From the NCBI GenBank assembly GCA_002104935.1, contig MCGT01000016.1, positions 62,001-126,000 of the forward strand: a stretch of 64,000 nt of DNA, given 5' to 3'. This DNA is from Hesseltinella vesiculosa. Lineage: Eukaryota > Mucoromycota > Mucoromycetes > Mucorales > Cunninghamellaceae. The notes under the pieces were generated by a model. That model was not told where the DNA came from, did not search any database, and worked only from the letters and a program-made list of their open reading frames with translations. This document shows, piece by piece, positions 1 through 12,279 of the stretch. How positions within the stretch are numbered: position 1 is the stretch's first letter; every line of letters begins with the position of its first letter. The translations under genes were made by a program, and so were the position numbers.

Positions 1-2210
1 GATCAGGTATGGAATCCGGTACCATCCTCCTTTTTTGGTTGTGCTCATATTTTTTTCGTTATCTTTTCAACGTACCAGGTCTATTTCCGAGAAACGAGCT
101 GCATTCAACAAATTCCAGGATTATTGGGCTATGTTGGCGACAGTGATGCCGATCACATTCCTTTTTCTTTTGAAGACTGGCCCGACCAAAAGATCGCAAA
201 CACAGTAGCCGTTTTGATGTTGATCCGCATCTTGGCCGAGCCTGACGGTGCGAACACGACCGTGAACCAACAAGTCATGATGCAAAGTGGGATGTTGCTA
301 CCCGTCGTCCAACTCGCACTTTGCTCAAATGCACCAGCTGTCGTCCGCACTGAAGCTCTCTACGCTCTTGCCTATTTAATGCGCGATAATGAGCTCACCC
401 AAGATCAATTCACAAAGACCGTGGTTGCTAGCCCTCCCAGTGTCGATGAAAAAGGCACAGCAGCCACCGAAGATGTCGAGCCTGCCGCCCTTGTCACCCG
501 CTTGCCTCCTCGACCGGCCATGGTATCCTTGATCGCCATTGCTGTTAATGCCGACCAATCGTTCACCTATAGTTATACCAGTCGTGCCGCCTCTGCCTAT
601 GCCATGTATGCGTGTGTGGATGGTAACCATGACACTCAATTGGTCATCGCCTCCATGATGAAGTCACCTCCCGTTGACAACATCAATACCGAGTATCAAG
701 GTAAGAAAAAAAAACCCCATTTTAACCATACTGGATTCTTATATTTCTTTAGATAAACCTCACTCCGTTGGATCCCTGTTAATGGAGGCCATTGAAAATT
801 GGGAAGCATCGATCAATGATCCCTACAAAGTGTGGTTTGCTTGCGCCGTCTTGACCCACTTGCTGAAAGACAACGAACAGGCTAAACAACTGGCTTCAAG
901 CATCGTTTTTGGCGAACAGGAGCACGGTTAGATGAGAAACATGGTCGAGGGGGCTGCCTGGAACTCAATTTTTTTTTATTGCTACTAGGTGAAGAGCCGG
1001 TGCCTTTGCTGCACCACCTTGTTGCTCAACTCTTACTGGCAACCAAAAACTCTGCGACAAATTCCCGGATACCCATCGCTTATCTCTGTCTACTGTGTGA
1101 ATGGCTGTATAATAGCCCCAAGTCGGTCTCCCTCTTCTTATCGGAAAGCACACACGTTCAATTTGTAAGATGCAATCCTCAGCCGCCGGCTATGCACTAC
1201 CTAATACCGGTTTTCGTTTTGCTTTTTTCCAGATGATCCAAGAAGTTCAATCCTCGACAAATGACCCCATTGTGCAAGGCCTTGCTGCCTTCTTGCTTGG
1301 GATCACCTATCAATACAATGATGATCCTAATACCCCGATATCCAGGTATGCAGTAGGCAAATTTAGAGATTTTGTTTCCTTTGAAAGAGCATTTTGAGGC
1401 TGATCGTACCTCCTCCTCTTCTTTACAGAGAACACCTTCAAGCCATTTATTCAAGTCGCGTTGATATCTTGAACAGCCATATGGTCCGTCTACGTGATAG
1501 CCCGGCTGTCAAGAATGCCCTGCATTATTTTGAAGTCACCGATGCTGACGAGGCCGTTTCCCCTTCGGCTTCCACGAAAGCCTTGCCATTGCTCTTACTG
1601 GACATATCCTTTGTCGAATTTTTCAAAGATGTCGCCGGTACGTATCCTCTCCTGTTTCCTCACGACAGCCCAGGCTGAACTCCATTTCTTCCATTAGAAA
1701 CCACGCAACGAGCCATCAAACGAAAGCCTTCGAGCTTCAAATCTGCTGCCCCTCCAGGTAATCCCAAACGCATATCACTCAATGACAGCCCAATAACACA
1801 GCCGCTTTTGCACATCATTCTTTTTGTTTTTTTATTGATCTTTAGCGAGTAATTTTGGTGCTGAAGATGCAGCAGGTTATAAGGCTGCCATTACATCTTT
1901 GGAGCAAAAAGTAGCTGCTTTGGAAACTGACCTGGTAACTGAACGACAAAAAAATGCCATGATATTGGAGCAAAAGCAATGCTTGGAAAAGGAGCAAGAA
2001 GACATCTTGGTGATCATGGGTAAAGTTTGGAGAGCCTCTTGTTTGATAAAAATGTTACTGGTTTTTTATCATTGTTAATCGCGTTTGTTTGCAGGTGAAC
2101 AAGACCTCGCTAATAGAAAATACCGTGCAAGATTACGACAGCTCGGTGAGCAGGTGACAGACAGCGAAGAAGAAGATGGTGATGATAGCGAAAATGCGTC
2201 CTTGGCATAG
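1..2210 (+). CDS. USO1: Uso1/p115-type vesicle tethering factor, C-terminal part (5' end outside window)
   Basis: Tethers ER-derived and Golgi vesicles before SNARE pairing, as a peripheral Golgi protein. Exons read here: 1-6, 79-700, 753-926, 989-1164, 1233-1345, 1429-1637, 1698-1757, 1846-2019 and 2095-2210, all with GT-AG borders and consistent phase. The product has a helical armadillo-like head (YFRETSCIQQIPGLLGYV; later QGLAAFLLGITYQYND), then a short coiled coil (ITSLEQKVAALETDL), and ends in an acidic tail (DSEEEDGDDSENASLA), the order seen in Uso1/p115. The coiled coil is short compared with yeast Uso1 and closer to animal p115. The start codon lies upstream of the window. Family assignment is firm; exact exon borders are inferred. 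Confidence 0.9.
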
Positions 2211-2959
2211 TTTATTTTTTTCTGCGACACTTGATATTAAATGGGGCATCCATTCTTGAAAAAGATTTTCGAGTGTGTCTCGCGTATTATAGGGGAGTTA
2301 GGTATCTGTGCATACCGGCAGTCTGGTAATGAAATTGTGCTCATTGGCATCAACAGCACCTTTGGTTCCTGTCGTTGGAGCTTTAACGAGGCAGCACTAT
2401 GAACACTTCATCAACGAAAATGCCGATTTTTCATTTTTTTTTTAGCTGAGGGATCGGAAGCTTCAAAACGAAAGTGATCAAAAGTTGGCTGGTCAGCCTT
2501 TTTCAATCGACCTGATTTTTTCAGAATCACCACCATTCATGCATTTGCGCATCCTTCAAAATCTCACATCGATTAAATCACTCAAAAGCGCTGTGCAATC
2601 GTTTTGAAAAAAAAATGGATTGCCATATTCAGCTTCCGCGCAGCGCCTTCGACGAAGGCAGAACGTGGGAGGGAATGTAGCGAAATGGATCAATGCCTGG
2701 ACCGTCCGTTTGCCATCAAATTTACGGTATATTACAATTTCCAGGTTTGCTTTTATTAGTCCTTGGATTTTTGCGGTTTTCATGCTTAAAAGAGTGGTTT
2801 TTTTGCAGATTTGCACGCTTTAAAAAAAACTAGGAACCCAAAGATCTTTTCTCTGCGAATGGCTTTAAGCAAACATGACAAACATATTCCATACGTACTA
2901 TAACTGTACTTTGGCTTTATTACTCTATCATTCAATAAACAGCCATTTGCGGTATGTGG
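2211..2959. other. Intergenic region between convergent USO1 and the J-protein gene
   Basis: No gene is supported here. The short open frames on both strands show no recognisable family. About 2440-2670 is a copy of the dispersed repeat listed separately. The remainder is AT-rich with homopolymer runs. Confidence 0.6.
2440..2670. repeat. Dispersed repeat, copy A
   Basis: This stretch matches the arms of the fold-back element at 26.5-27.2 kb and a copy near 52.78-53.01 kb. Shared blocks include AAAGTGATCAAAAGTTGGCT (2474 onward), the segment around CATTTGCGCATCC, and TCAAAAGCGCTGTGCA followed by GCCATATTCA. Copies have diverged by point changes and small indels. No inverted partner is visible, so this may be a solo arm. 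No long ORF and no coding similarity were seen. Confidence 0.75.
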
Positions 2960-3684
2960 CTACTTGTAGTCGTGTGTGTCGAGTGTGTAATTTCGGAATT
3001 TATCATAGGCATCGGGCTTTGACCAGAACGATTGCTTTTGGATATGGATTCTGGGTAACCGATCTGAGGACGTTGGTTTGAAGGTTGAAGGCTGGGCACC
3101 AGATGATTCAGACGATGTATCTGTTAGCATCAAAGGCGATGGCAGGGCCTGCCAATGGACATTCTAGAAAAATAAAAGGTCGGTCTTCATAAGAAAATAA
3201 ACCAGAGACACCTTTTACCTGTGCATGCTGGCTAAGTTGCCTGAAATCTTCAAAAGGAATCTGTAGGCCGCTCAGTCTCCAACGTTCATATTTCGCGCGT
3301 TCGACAGGGTCACCCACGATATCATATGCTTGCTTGATTTTCTTGTACGTGCAGTCTAGAAAAAGAAAGATAACCCATGCTTCTGAGCTCAGCTTTCCCA
3401 CGGTCTCCAAGGGTAGCATTCACCAAAGTTCATCAATGGGAGTGTTGAATGGTTTACCTTGGCCTTCATGCTTATCTGGATGGTGAAGGAGAGCCAGTCG
3501 TCTGTATTCTGTCTTGATCTGCTCAGCCTAAATGCGTCGTGCACGTCAATGAATAGAAAAAGGTGAGTCTCAAGTTCTGATCTTACAATGTATCAAATGC
3601 CAACATTACCGAGCTGGATGGAACACATCCTAGAACATCGTAATAGTCTACGTCGTCTTTTTTGACATCGAATAAACTCTGCAT
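2960..3684 (-). CDS. DNAJC12-like J-domain co-chaperone
   Basis: Small J protein (about 161 aa) expected to stimulate Hsp70 ATPase. Exons on the minus strand: 3684-3610, 3527-3458, 3355-3219 and 3163-2960. The J domain starts near the N-terminus (DYYDVLGCVPSSS), carries the HPD motif (LALLHHPDKHEGQ) and continues through KKIKQAYDIVGDPVERAKYE. Just after it comes RWRLSGLQIPFEDFRQL, the segment that in animal DNAJC12 reads WRRSQMSMPFQQW; this is the best evidence for the subfamily. The C-terminal tail holds the KQSFWSKPDAYDKFRNY motif. There is no signal peptide or membrane segment, so a cytosolic location is likely. It converges on USO1. Confidence 0.85.
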
Positions 3685-4406
3685 AGCATGTAAGCTTGAA
3701 AGAAAAGAGAAAAACGAAGGCAGAAAGGGAGACGGCAGCGTCACGTCGGAATTTGACTGGTAAACAAATTCCAACCAATCCAATAGCTGGGATATTGCCC
3801 ACACCAGTCTTTCCGCAAAAATCTCATTCAGGATTCCATGAACCCCACATTTCAAATTCTTGCAGGAAAGGTTATAGACTATGTTTAATCGATGCACAAA
3901 ATACAGAAAAACCAGGCAACGAGGATCAAGTGGCGGCACTTGAAATGCTCTCAGCAGGTGCCTGCCCAAGGAGAGTCAATCTGTTTTTTTTTTTCTGTGA
4001 GATTTGATGGTGGTTGCATGAATATACCTTTTGGTGACACCATATAACAATGTTAAAGGCGCTTCTTATTATACGGATCGAACTATACACTGTACTGAAT
4101 GACTGCTCTCCACAGACAGCCACCAGCCATTCCCACACGCCATATCACATATCCCGACGGGACACGAATAATAACCTTCTCTTCCCCACCTTTTTCTTGA
4201 GATCTTGCACACTGTGCACTTCTCCTCCAATACTCCATAGTGCCCAGCTTCGCGAATCCGTAGCTTCTGAGTGACAAAGGGAAGATTTGAGAGCAAATCA
4301 AGACGTGAGAATTCAAATTCTGACACCGCTGCAAAAAAAAAGTCTGTGGCCGTTTTTCTCTTGGACTTTTTTTATTTTTTTTTTTCTCTTTACTTACAGT
4401 ATTGCT
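3685..4406. other. Divergent intergenic region, J protein / CYM1
   Basis: About 720 bp between two divergent start codons, so it should hold both promoters. No ORF with family similarity was found. A T-rich leader (4365-4395) precedes the CYM1 ATG. No specific regulatory motif can be claimed. Confidence 0.5.
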
Positions 4407-7400
4407 ATGCTCTCACGGTGTCTTTACCCATCCTCGTTCACCAGAGGCGTAAGGGCTCAATCTATTAGAAGTTACACTGAAAAAGGTAAATGCAAACTAG
4501 GATCGTAGTCATTCATATCTTGCTTATTATTTTTGTGATTATTATTATTATTCAATGTTCCCTGTCAATAGCATCGCTGCGAGTTGGCCAAGAGCTTCAT
4601 GGATACCGTGTACAGCAGGTAAATGGATCGACAAAAATGTATAAAAGATCGTGTTGGTATTTATACCATTTAACTATTTCTCAATAGGTACGCCGCATCC
4701 CTGAACTTGAGCTCACCGCAGTGGCTCTTGAACATGAAGCGACAGGAGCCAAGCACCTGCACATTGATCGTGAAGATAGCAACAATGTCTTTGCCGTTGG
4801 ATTCCATACTCCAGTTGAAGACAGTACTGGGGTGCCTCATGTCTTGGTAAAAAAGCGATCCTTGATAGAAAGAAGAAGCGAGATGTAGTGACACTTACAG
4901 CACACTTGCTCATAGGAACACACCACTCTATGCGGCAGCGAACGCTATCCTGTGCGCGATCCCTTTTTCAAGATGCTCAACCGAAGCTTAGCCACGTTTA
5001 TGAATGCTTTCACTGCCTCTGACTTCACGATGTATCCATTTGCCACCACCAACAAGATCGATTATGACCACCTGCGCAGCGTCTACCTTGATGCTGTGTT
5101 TCACCCTCGCCTAACGAACATGGACTTTTCCCAAGAAGGCTGGCGCCTTGAACACAAGGTGCCTGGAGATGCCTCTACGCCAATTCAGTTCAAGGGCATC
5201 GTCTACAACGAAATGAAAGGCCAGACGGTAAAGCCAGGCGTCTCGAAAAGATGGGCAAGGTGCTGTGCTGACTTTTTATTTCTTGAGTTTAGTCTGATAC
5301 CAACTACCTGTTTTACTCACGTGCCCAAGAAGCTATGTACCCTGGTACAGCTTATGCCTTCTCCAGTGGTGGTGATCCACCCTGCATTACCGATTTGACG
5401 CATGACCAGCTTGTTCAATTCCACAAGACGCACTATCACCCTAGCAACGCTCGATTCTACACTTATGGTAAAGCCAAAGCAAAAGGTGAAAGAGTCGAGT
5501 TGGTTCATGACAGGTGTTCTATGTGTATATTTTTAGGCAACTTCCCCTTGGAAAACCATTTGGAATACATTGGCAACTATTTGAAAGGATTTGATCGCAG
5601 TGCGCCCGTCGAGGCCAACAAGGTGGTTCAACCCTGGTCTCAACCAAAGGTTATCCAGTCTTCCTGTGCTTTAGATCCCAGTAAGCCAGTTTATTAGCTC
5701 TCATCTGCCGCATACAATTGACAAATCTTATTTAGTGTCGCCTAGTGACAAACAGACCAGATTGTCGGTCTCATTTTTGGCTAATGACGTCACGGTAGGC
5801 AGGAAGTGAGTTCGACAAAACAGAGTATGCTCACAGGTCGTTGTCGTGACACGTTTCTAGGATACTTTCGAAACATTCTCCATGCGCCTACTCTCTTACC
5901 TGTTGCTTGATGGCCATGCTTCTCCCATGTACAAGGCATTGATTGAAACCAACCTGGGATCCGAATTCTCAGCCAACACTGGCTACGATAGTTACACTCG
6001 GTAAGATTTCGAAAGTGGAGGGACACGGCGGGTTTTATAAATTTTCTTCTGACATTCTAGAATGAGCTCCCTGTCCATTGGTCTTCAAGGCGTCAAGAAT
6101 GACGATGTGGAAAAAGTCCAAGAAACCATCCGGTCTGTCCTTGAAAAATCCAAGCAAGAAGGCTTCGATCCCAAGCGAATCGAAGCCGCTATCCACCAAA
6201 TGGAATTAGGTCAAAAACACGTAAGATACCAAGCAGTCATCGTTATCGACATTGATTTTTTTTCTTTCTTTTAGAAAACGGCCGATTTTGGTCTGTCGAT
6301 TATGAATGGTGTCTTTGGTGGATGGTTCAATCAAGTCAATCCTTTAAATGTGTTGGAGATTAACAAGGTGAGCGGGCAGAGAGAAAAAAACAGCCTATGG
6401 ATAGACAAAATTATTGACATGTATTTCTCGACAAGAACATTGATCGACTTCGCACTGAAATGGCTCAAGGCAACTTTTTCGAATCGCGCATCGACAAGTA
6501 TTTGCTGAACAACACTCACAAGCTCACCTATATCATGCAACCTGTGGCTAACTACACTGCTGGTTTGACGCAAGAAGAAGATGCCAGATTAGCTAAGCAT
6601 GTCGATGCCCTGACGGATGTGGACCGCATCCAGATTTTGGACCAAGGCAAGGCTCTGCAAGCCAATCAAGACAAGGTCGAGGATCTGTCGTGCTTGCCTA
6701 CCCTGTCACTGTCGGACATTGCCACCAAGACCAAACGATATGCCCTGGAACACACCGGCCTTTGTAACGTGCCCGTGCAATGGCGTGTCACCGGCACGAA
6801 CGAAATCACGTATTTCCGTGCCATCAGCAACTTGCCCCCTCTCTCGGATGAATTGAAGATGTACCTGCCCTTGTTCTGCGACGTAAATCATCGATTTCCT
6901 TTTTTTTTTTTTGTTACGGTCGGCTGACCAGTTTTTCTTTTTCAGTCTTTGCTGTCTCTTGGTACCAAAACGCAATCTATGGCTGAAATTGACGAAGAGA
7001 TCCGATTGTACACTGGTGGTCTCCGTGCTTCGCCCATGATTTCTACAAATCACTCAGGTATGTTTGACAGGATGGATGAAATGCATGAGTTGCTGAATTT
7101 TTTTTCTTCGATGTAGATATCGACGTGATGGAGGAATCCATCGCATTGACAGGCAACTGCTTGGACCGAAATATTGACAAAATGTACAGCATCCTGCTCA
7201 AATTGGTACAACACACCAACTTTGACGATGTGGAGAAGCTCAAGACGTTGATTATTGGCAACGCCAGTGGTATGGTGAACTCAATTGCTGATGCTGGTCA
7301 TGCGTTTGCTCGTACCTATGCTGGGTCCACCCTGACCTCAACATTGCACGTGACCGAAAAGATGCGCGGGATGACCCAAGTCAACTTTATGAACGCTTTA

Positions 7401-8168
7401 GCCAACATAGAAGACCTCTCCTCTGTCTCGGCCAAACTGAAAGAAATTGCCCAACTTGTCTTGAAGCAAGACACCATGCGTGTGGCTGTGACCTGTGGCA
7501 GTGATGCCATTTCTAAAAACGAAACTGCTCTCCTTTCCTTTTTGGAAGCCCTGGATGACACTCACAGCGGCGTCAAGGCTCCTGCCTCTGTCTTCTCTCC
7601 TCATTACAGCCGCACCTTCTTCCCTCTACCCTTCTCCGTCAATTTCTCGGCCAAATGCTTCCGTGGTGTGCCCTACACCCATGACGACGGTGGCAAGTAC
7701 CAGGTGCTTGCTTCACTCATGACACAGCACTACCTCCATCGCGAAATCCGTGAAAAGAATGGGGCCTACGGTGGCGGTGCCTCGTTTGCCGGTTTGAACG
7801 GTGTGCTGTCCTTTTACTCTTACCGCGACCCCAACACTTTGGAAACCTTATCGACATACGACCATGCCTTGCAATGGGCAAGCCAGCGCGACTTTACCGA
7901 TCAAGAAATGACCGAGGCTAAACTGTCCATCTTCCAGAGCGTCGATTCCCCTCAAAGCGTCTCTGAAGAAGGCATGCTGCAGTTTGTGTATGGTATCTCG
8001 GATGAAATGCGACAATGGCGCCGTGAGCAACTGCTGAGTGTGACTCAAGCTGACATCCGTCAAGTAGTCGAAAAGCTACGTCAACAAGAAAGCTCGACCG
8101 TCATCCTTGGTGAACAAAAAGAAAACCAGGCTTGGGACGGTTGGGATATCAAGCAGTTCGGTGCATAG
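4407..8168 (+). CDS. CYM1: Mitochondrial presequence protease, M16C family (Cym1/PreP)
   Basis: Zinc metallopeptidase of the mitochondrial matrix that degrades cleaved presequences and other unstructured peptides. Thirteen exons were read: 4407-4485, 4572-4618, 4688-4846, 4916-5227, 5293-5467, 5537-5680, 5736-5794, 5861-6000, 6061-6220, 6275-6367, 6436-6882, 6946-7057 and 7117-8168, giving about 992 aa, the normal family length. The N-terminus ([19 protein letters not shown]) is basic and serine-rich like a targeting peptide. The inverted zinc motif HVLEH with [10 protein letters not shown] follows around residue 95; an intron falls between HVL and EH. C-terminal M16C domains are present ([13 protein letters not shown]). 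The 5' leader is T-rich. Identification is firm. Confidence 0.95.
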
Positions 8169-8202
8169 ATAATCTCTTTTCAAAATAGATTTTTTTTTTA
8201 AG

Positions 8203-8208
8203 AATAAA
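8203..8208 (+). terminator. Possible polyadenylation signal of CYM1
   Basis: AATAAA lies about 35 bp after the CYM1 stop, inside an A/T-rich stretch. It is an exact match to the canonical signal, but such stretches are common here. Confidence 0.4.
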
Positions 8209-8754
8209 AAAAAAAAAATTGTAAAAGGGATGAAGGTGCAATTCCCGATTTGGAAGAAAAAAGTCGATAGAAAAAATGGCAGAATGAGCGAATGACGAGT
8301 AGGAGTGTATAGTTGGTCAACATAGAGGCAGTGTCAATGAGAAATGTTACAGCTTTAAGAGGATTCTATAATGACTAGTTGAGGAGATATGACTAGGAAA
8401 GACTGTGGGCTTGTAAGCGGAAGAAAGGGCAATATAGGTATTTCAGGTGTCGTAAGGCAGATAATCATCCATGTCAGCAGGGTTGGTGATGATATTGTTG
8501 CTGATAGCCTCAAGCCTTTGCGAAACCGCCCAGAAAGGTTATTACTGTAAAAGGGATGACCGTGAAGCGAGTTGTAAAAAAAAAGGAATGAAAAAATAAG
8601 CGACAAGCATTTATTGCAAATCAAGAGGATTCAAGAAAAAGTGCCATGCTCTTGTCAATGGAAGTACATATCACCTTTGCTATCATGTTCACACTTGCAT
8701 TATTACAAAGCAGTGCTTTCGAGACCGCCACCTGAAGGTCTTGCAGCATTGCAA
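8209..8754. other. CYM1 downstream region
   Basis: No gene can be called. On the minus strand about 8455-8540 encodes an exon-like peptide (RLEAISNNIITNPADMDDYL) after a good acceptor (TTTTACAG) and before a stop. It has no partner exon that makes a convincing gene; the neighbouring tandem repeats contain frame stops. Confidence 0.4.
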
Positions 8755-9775
8755 CATGGCCCTAGATTTATCCACAATGGTTTTCCAACGTACCCGTGAA
8801 AGTCTTCAGTATCACTCCATGACGACGCATCAGCCAACAAGTAGCATAGCCCACCCAACATTGCACACGTTCTCGTTAAAGAGCACCCATACAAAGCACA
8901 TTGGCTATGCCAAACACTGCCGACAAGAGAACAGGAGCTTCGGAATCACCCTTGGTTTCCTGTTTACTCTTGTAAACTATTCCTGTGGAAAGGAACACTG
9001 GCAATACAATTACCAAAACAGTGCACTTGAGGGCCGCCGTCGTCTGTAATGCCAGAAGATGGGAGAATCATGGCTCGTTCAAGAAAAAAAAAATAATGTC
9101 AGTTCTTGATTTATCCGCAATTGATTTCCAACGTACCCGTGAAAGTCTTCAGTATCACTCCATGACGACGCATCAGCCAACAAGTAGCATAGCCCACCCA
9201 ACATTGCACACGTTCTCGTTAAAGAGCACCCATACAAAGCACATTGGCTATGCCAAACACTGCCGACAAGAGAACAGGAGCTTAGGAATCACCCTTGGTT
9301 TCCTGTTTACCCTTGTAACTATTCCTGTGGAAAGGAACACTGGCAATACAATTACCAAAACAGTGCACTTGAGGGCCGCCGTCGTCTGTAATGCCAGAAG
9401 ATGGGAGAATCGTGGCTCGTTCAAAGAAAAAAAAATATGTCAGTTCTTGATTTATCCGCAATTGATTTCCAACGTACCTGTGAAAAGCCTTGATTGAAAC
9501 CCCATCAAACGACGCATCAACCATCAGGTAGCATAGCCCACCCAACATTGCACACGTTCTCGTTAAAGAGCACCCATACAAAGCACATTGGCTATACCAA
9601 ACACTGCCGACAAGAGAACAGGAGCTTAGGAATCACCCTTGGTTTCCTGTTTACCCTTGTAACTATTCCTGTGGAAAGGAACACTGGCAATACAATTACC
9701 AAAACAGTGCACTTGAGGGCTGCCGTCGTCTGTAAGTTAGAAGATGATTGAATCATTGAATACTGTATTTAACAA
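8755..9775. repeat. Three tandem copies of a ~342-bp unit
   Basis: Near-identical units repeat head to tail: the marker TCCAACGTACC occurs at 8785, 9127 and 9468, a period of 342 and 341 bp. Units share most of their length (ATTGCACACGTTCTCG, CTGTGGAAAGGAACACTGG, GGGCCGCCGTCGTCTG). Copy 3 is the most diverged, with a changed segment around 9479-9525. On the minus strand each unit holds a short open stretch bounded by splice-like borders (acceptor CTTACAG or CATTACAG, then GGGTAAAC); its plus strand is also open over much of its length. No family is recognised in either direction. Confidence 0.85.
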
Positions 9776-9917
9776 TCAAAAGAAAGACGAGAAAAAAAAT
9801 ATAGTCAGACTGGCCAACAACCTGCGAAAAAATATCATCACAATTTAAATTCCGAGCTTGACCAACTACATTTTGGCATCCACTCCACCTTCCTATTTTC
9901 TTTCTTAATTGTTTAAC

Positions 9918-12279
9918 ATGAACGAAAGATTTCGAAAAGCATTAAGACAATCAGTATCTGTAGCAGGCGAAAACTTTGATTTAGCTCTTTTTTTCGATGA
10001 TATGGGTGTCAAGGATCCCGTTATTGCAAAGAGACTCTTTGTTTCTTCTATTGATCGTATATTGGAAGACCACGGAAACAGTTTTTGCAAAAGCTGGGCG
10101 AAAGAAGTCAAAGCAAGTAATTTCTCAGTAAGTCATGTCCCTGCATTGTTTAGGCTTTCGACTAAAGAATGTTTATTAGATTTTAAATAATGAAAACATG
10201 GACGCCTACTGGGTGCAGTGCAAACTGGACAAGACATCCAACTTGAGGATTATGAAGTTCTACAACGATGAAGGCAACGCGATTGAACGATCAATGAAGG
10301 TATGATATAATGACCTGCAGCGATTCAGTTTGTCTCATCATACAGCCTTTTATCTCCTATATTTTCTCTTGTAGGAACCCCAGCGTCGACTGGAGCCAAA
10401 CAATGCAAGCTCTTCGGTTTTTGCTGCGGCTTCCTTGCCTTTCAAACAGGTATGAGGAAAGACACAGTTGGCTGAATATGTGCTTTATAATTGATGGTGC
10501 CAATCACCTTTTTATAAAAATAGGCGACTGGAAAAGATACTGAAATGACAGCCGACTTGCCACCAACACGAGCACCGTCTCCACTCTCACCCATCCTAGC
10601 GCCTGGATTTTACTCTGCAGCACACCCAGCTCAGTCTTACCCAACATCGGCTGACCAAGGGTCAACTACCAAGCGCGAGCGAGGAAATGATTTGGATCTA
10701 GTAAGCAGACACACAGTTCGGGTTTGCCCTGCGCGTTCTCAGCATAACCTTATCTTCGACGTGTTTAACAGGATCCGCTTCACAATGCATACTTCAAAAT
10801 GGACGACGAAAAAAAATGGATATTATCTACAGGGTCGGTGGTTGAAGACAAGCTGTATGAGTATGCCTGCACAAAAGCAGACGAACAGTAAGTGATATAA
10901 AAAGCTGTAAGAGAGAGTGCGTGTGTGAATTTACTGGCCTTGTCTTATTTATTACTTTTGTAGTCTCTCTCATTCATTCATCCTGGATGTTAACGATGCT
11001 ACCTATGTCAAGGATGGTGTGTTTACAACTGACGAGATCAGCGAAATCCACGCTTTCGAACCCAAAGCCATGCCTAAATTACCTGACGATTTGATGGAAT
11101 ATCTCAAGTCTTTTGAAGTTGTGAGTGTCATGCAATGTCTCGCTATGACAGTTCCTCACACATTTTTTTTAGAACACTACACAGGAACTGCGCAGTGCTC
11201 TCTACAAGGCCCACCCATGGCAACTTGACTTTGATTTTCATCGCTCTTCAGATTTTGATTGGATCCATCAGACATTTTTTGCTTTGTAAGTCACCCCTTT
11301 TATTTTGGTGGTGATACGTCGTAAAAAAAAAACGGGAGAACTGATATGATTTCCTTGCATGCTAGTGCACGAATGCTGGAATCTGGGGCGTTGGCACATA
11401 GCCATCTGGAAAGTTGGTATAATGCTCATGTTTGGCGCATGATTGACACAATATTTGATGATATCCCCGACATTGAAGTGGCACGGTAAAAACCAGATGC
11501 TAATAGAAAAAGTAAGGAAAGTCCTCACGTGCTGGTTTTTTTTTTTACGTAGCGGTGAGGCCACGTCGACCGCCTCGGCAAATCGCAAGAACGCCAACCG
11601 CAGTGACCACCATGAACGTAAGAAGTTCGGACGCAAGCTGGATCTCATCATCAAGTTGATTCGTGCACACCATGAGCATGCATTTGAATTTGGTGGTGGT
11701 GAAGTTGGCAAACTATACGAACAAGGCAATGGAACCAAACCTTTAGCTGAAGCTGGCCTGAAACTGCCCAAGGTGCTGAAGGATATGCTCGCGGACCTGA
11801 TCGACAGCACTGACAACAGTATCGACAAGGCTAGAAAGCTCGAAACCCTTGGCCTGGTGTCATATGGTAAGTTTATGCAAAAGGAAGCCGTGAATAGAAC
11901 AGAGCTAACTGGTTTTTTTTTTTGCCCTTGTGTGACGACAGGACTGTCATTGACGATGCTACGACTGGACTTTCCTTGTGGATATGTTTGCCGCCTCACT
12001 CGCACCAACAGCATCAACATCATCACATCCACTTGCCGTCAAACCTGTAAGTCTCTCATCCAGTGTCTGTGCATGATATGGATGGCAAAGGCCATGATCG
12101 TTTCCACCAAGGCAATTGTTGAAGATGTCATGGACAAAGAAGAAAACTGGATTCAAAATTGCATCCAGGTCACTCAACCAAACAGCAGCAATTCCTTCGT
12201 GACGCAACAAATCCTGCCACCTACTTTCTCCACACCCCAAAACAACCGAGTGAAGCGCATCCACAGTATTCCTTGTTAA
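9918..12279 (+). CDS. Unrecognised multi-copy family protein, intact member
   Basis: I cannot name a function. Ten exons join cleanly: 9918-10127, 10180-10299, 10375-10449, 10524-10700, 10772-10887, 10964-11120, 11173-11285, 11366-11485, 11553-11866 and 11942-12279, about 579 aa. Segments include DAYWVQCKLDKTSNLRIMKF, a proline/serine-rich linker, KKWILSTGSVVEDKLYEYAC, VWRMIDTIFDDIPDIEVAR, a basic patch (HHERKKFGRKLDLIIKLIR) and GLKLPKVLKDMLADLI. There is no signal peptide or membrane helix. Decayed relatives lie at 47.9, 49.0-49.4 and 51.7-52.0 kb, one keeping the same phase-2 intron position, so this is a dispersed family and this copy looks intact. The last ~40 codons are uncertain: an alternative frame is also open there. 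I recall similar hypothetical proteins being numerous in Mucoromycota. Confidence 0.7.

Noticed and set aside
8453..8624. Possible terminal exon of a minus-strand gene
   Set aside because: Splice acceptor and stop look good but no upstream exons can be joined in frame; left as an unresolved remark.
8985..9497. 170-aa plus-strand ORF across the tandem repeats
   Set aside because: It crosses repeat units without a sensible start, has no family similarity, and the minus strand is equally open; treated as repeat, not a gene.
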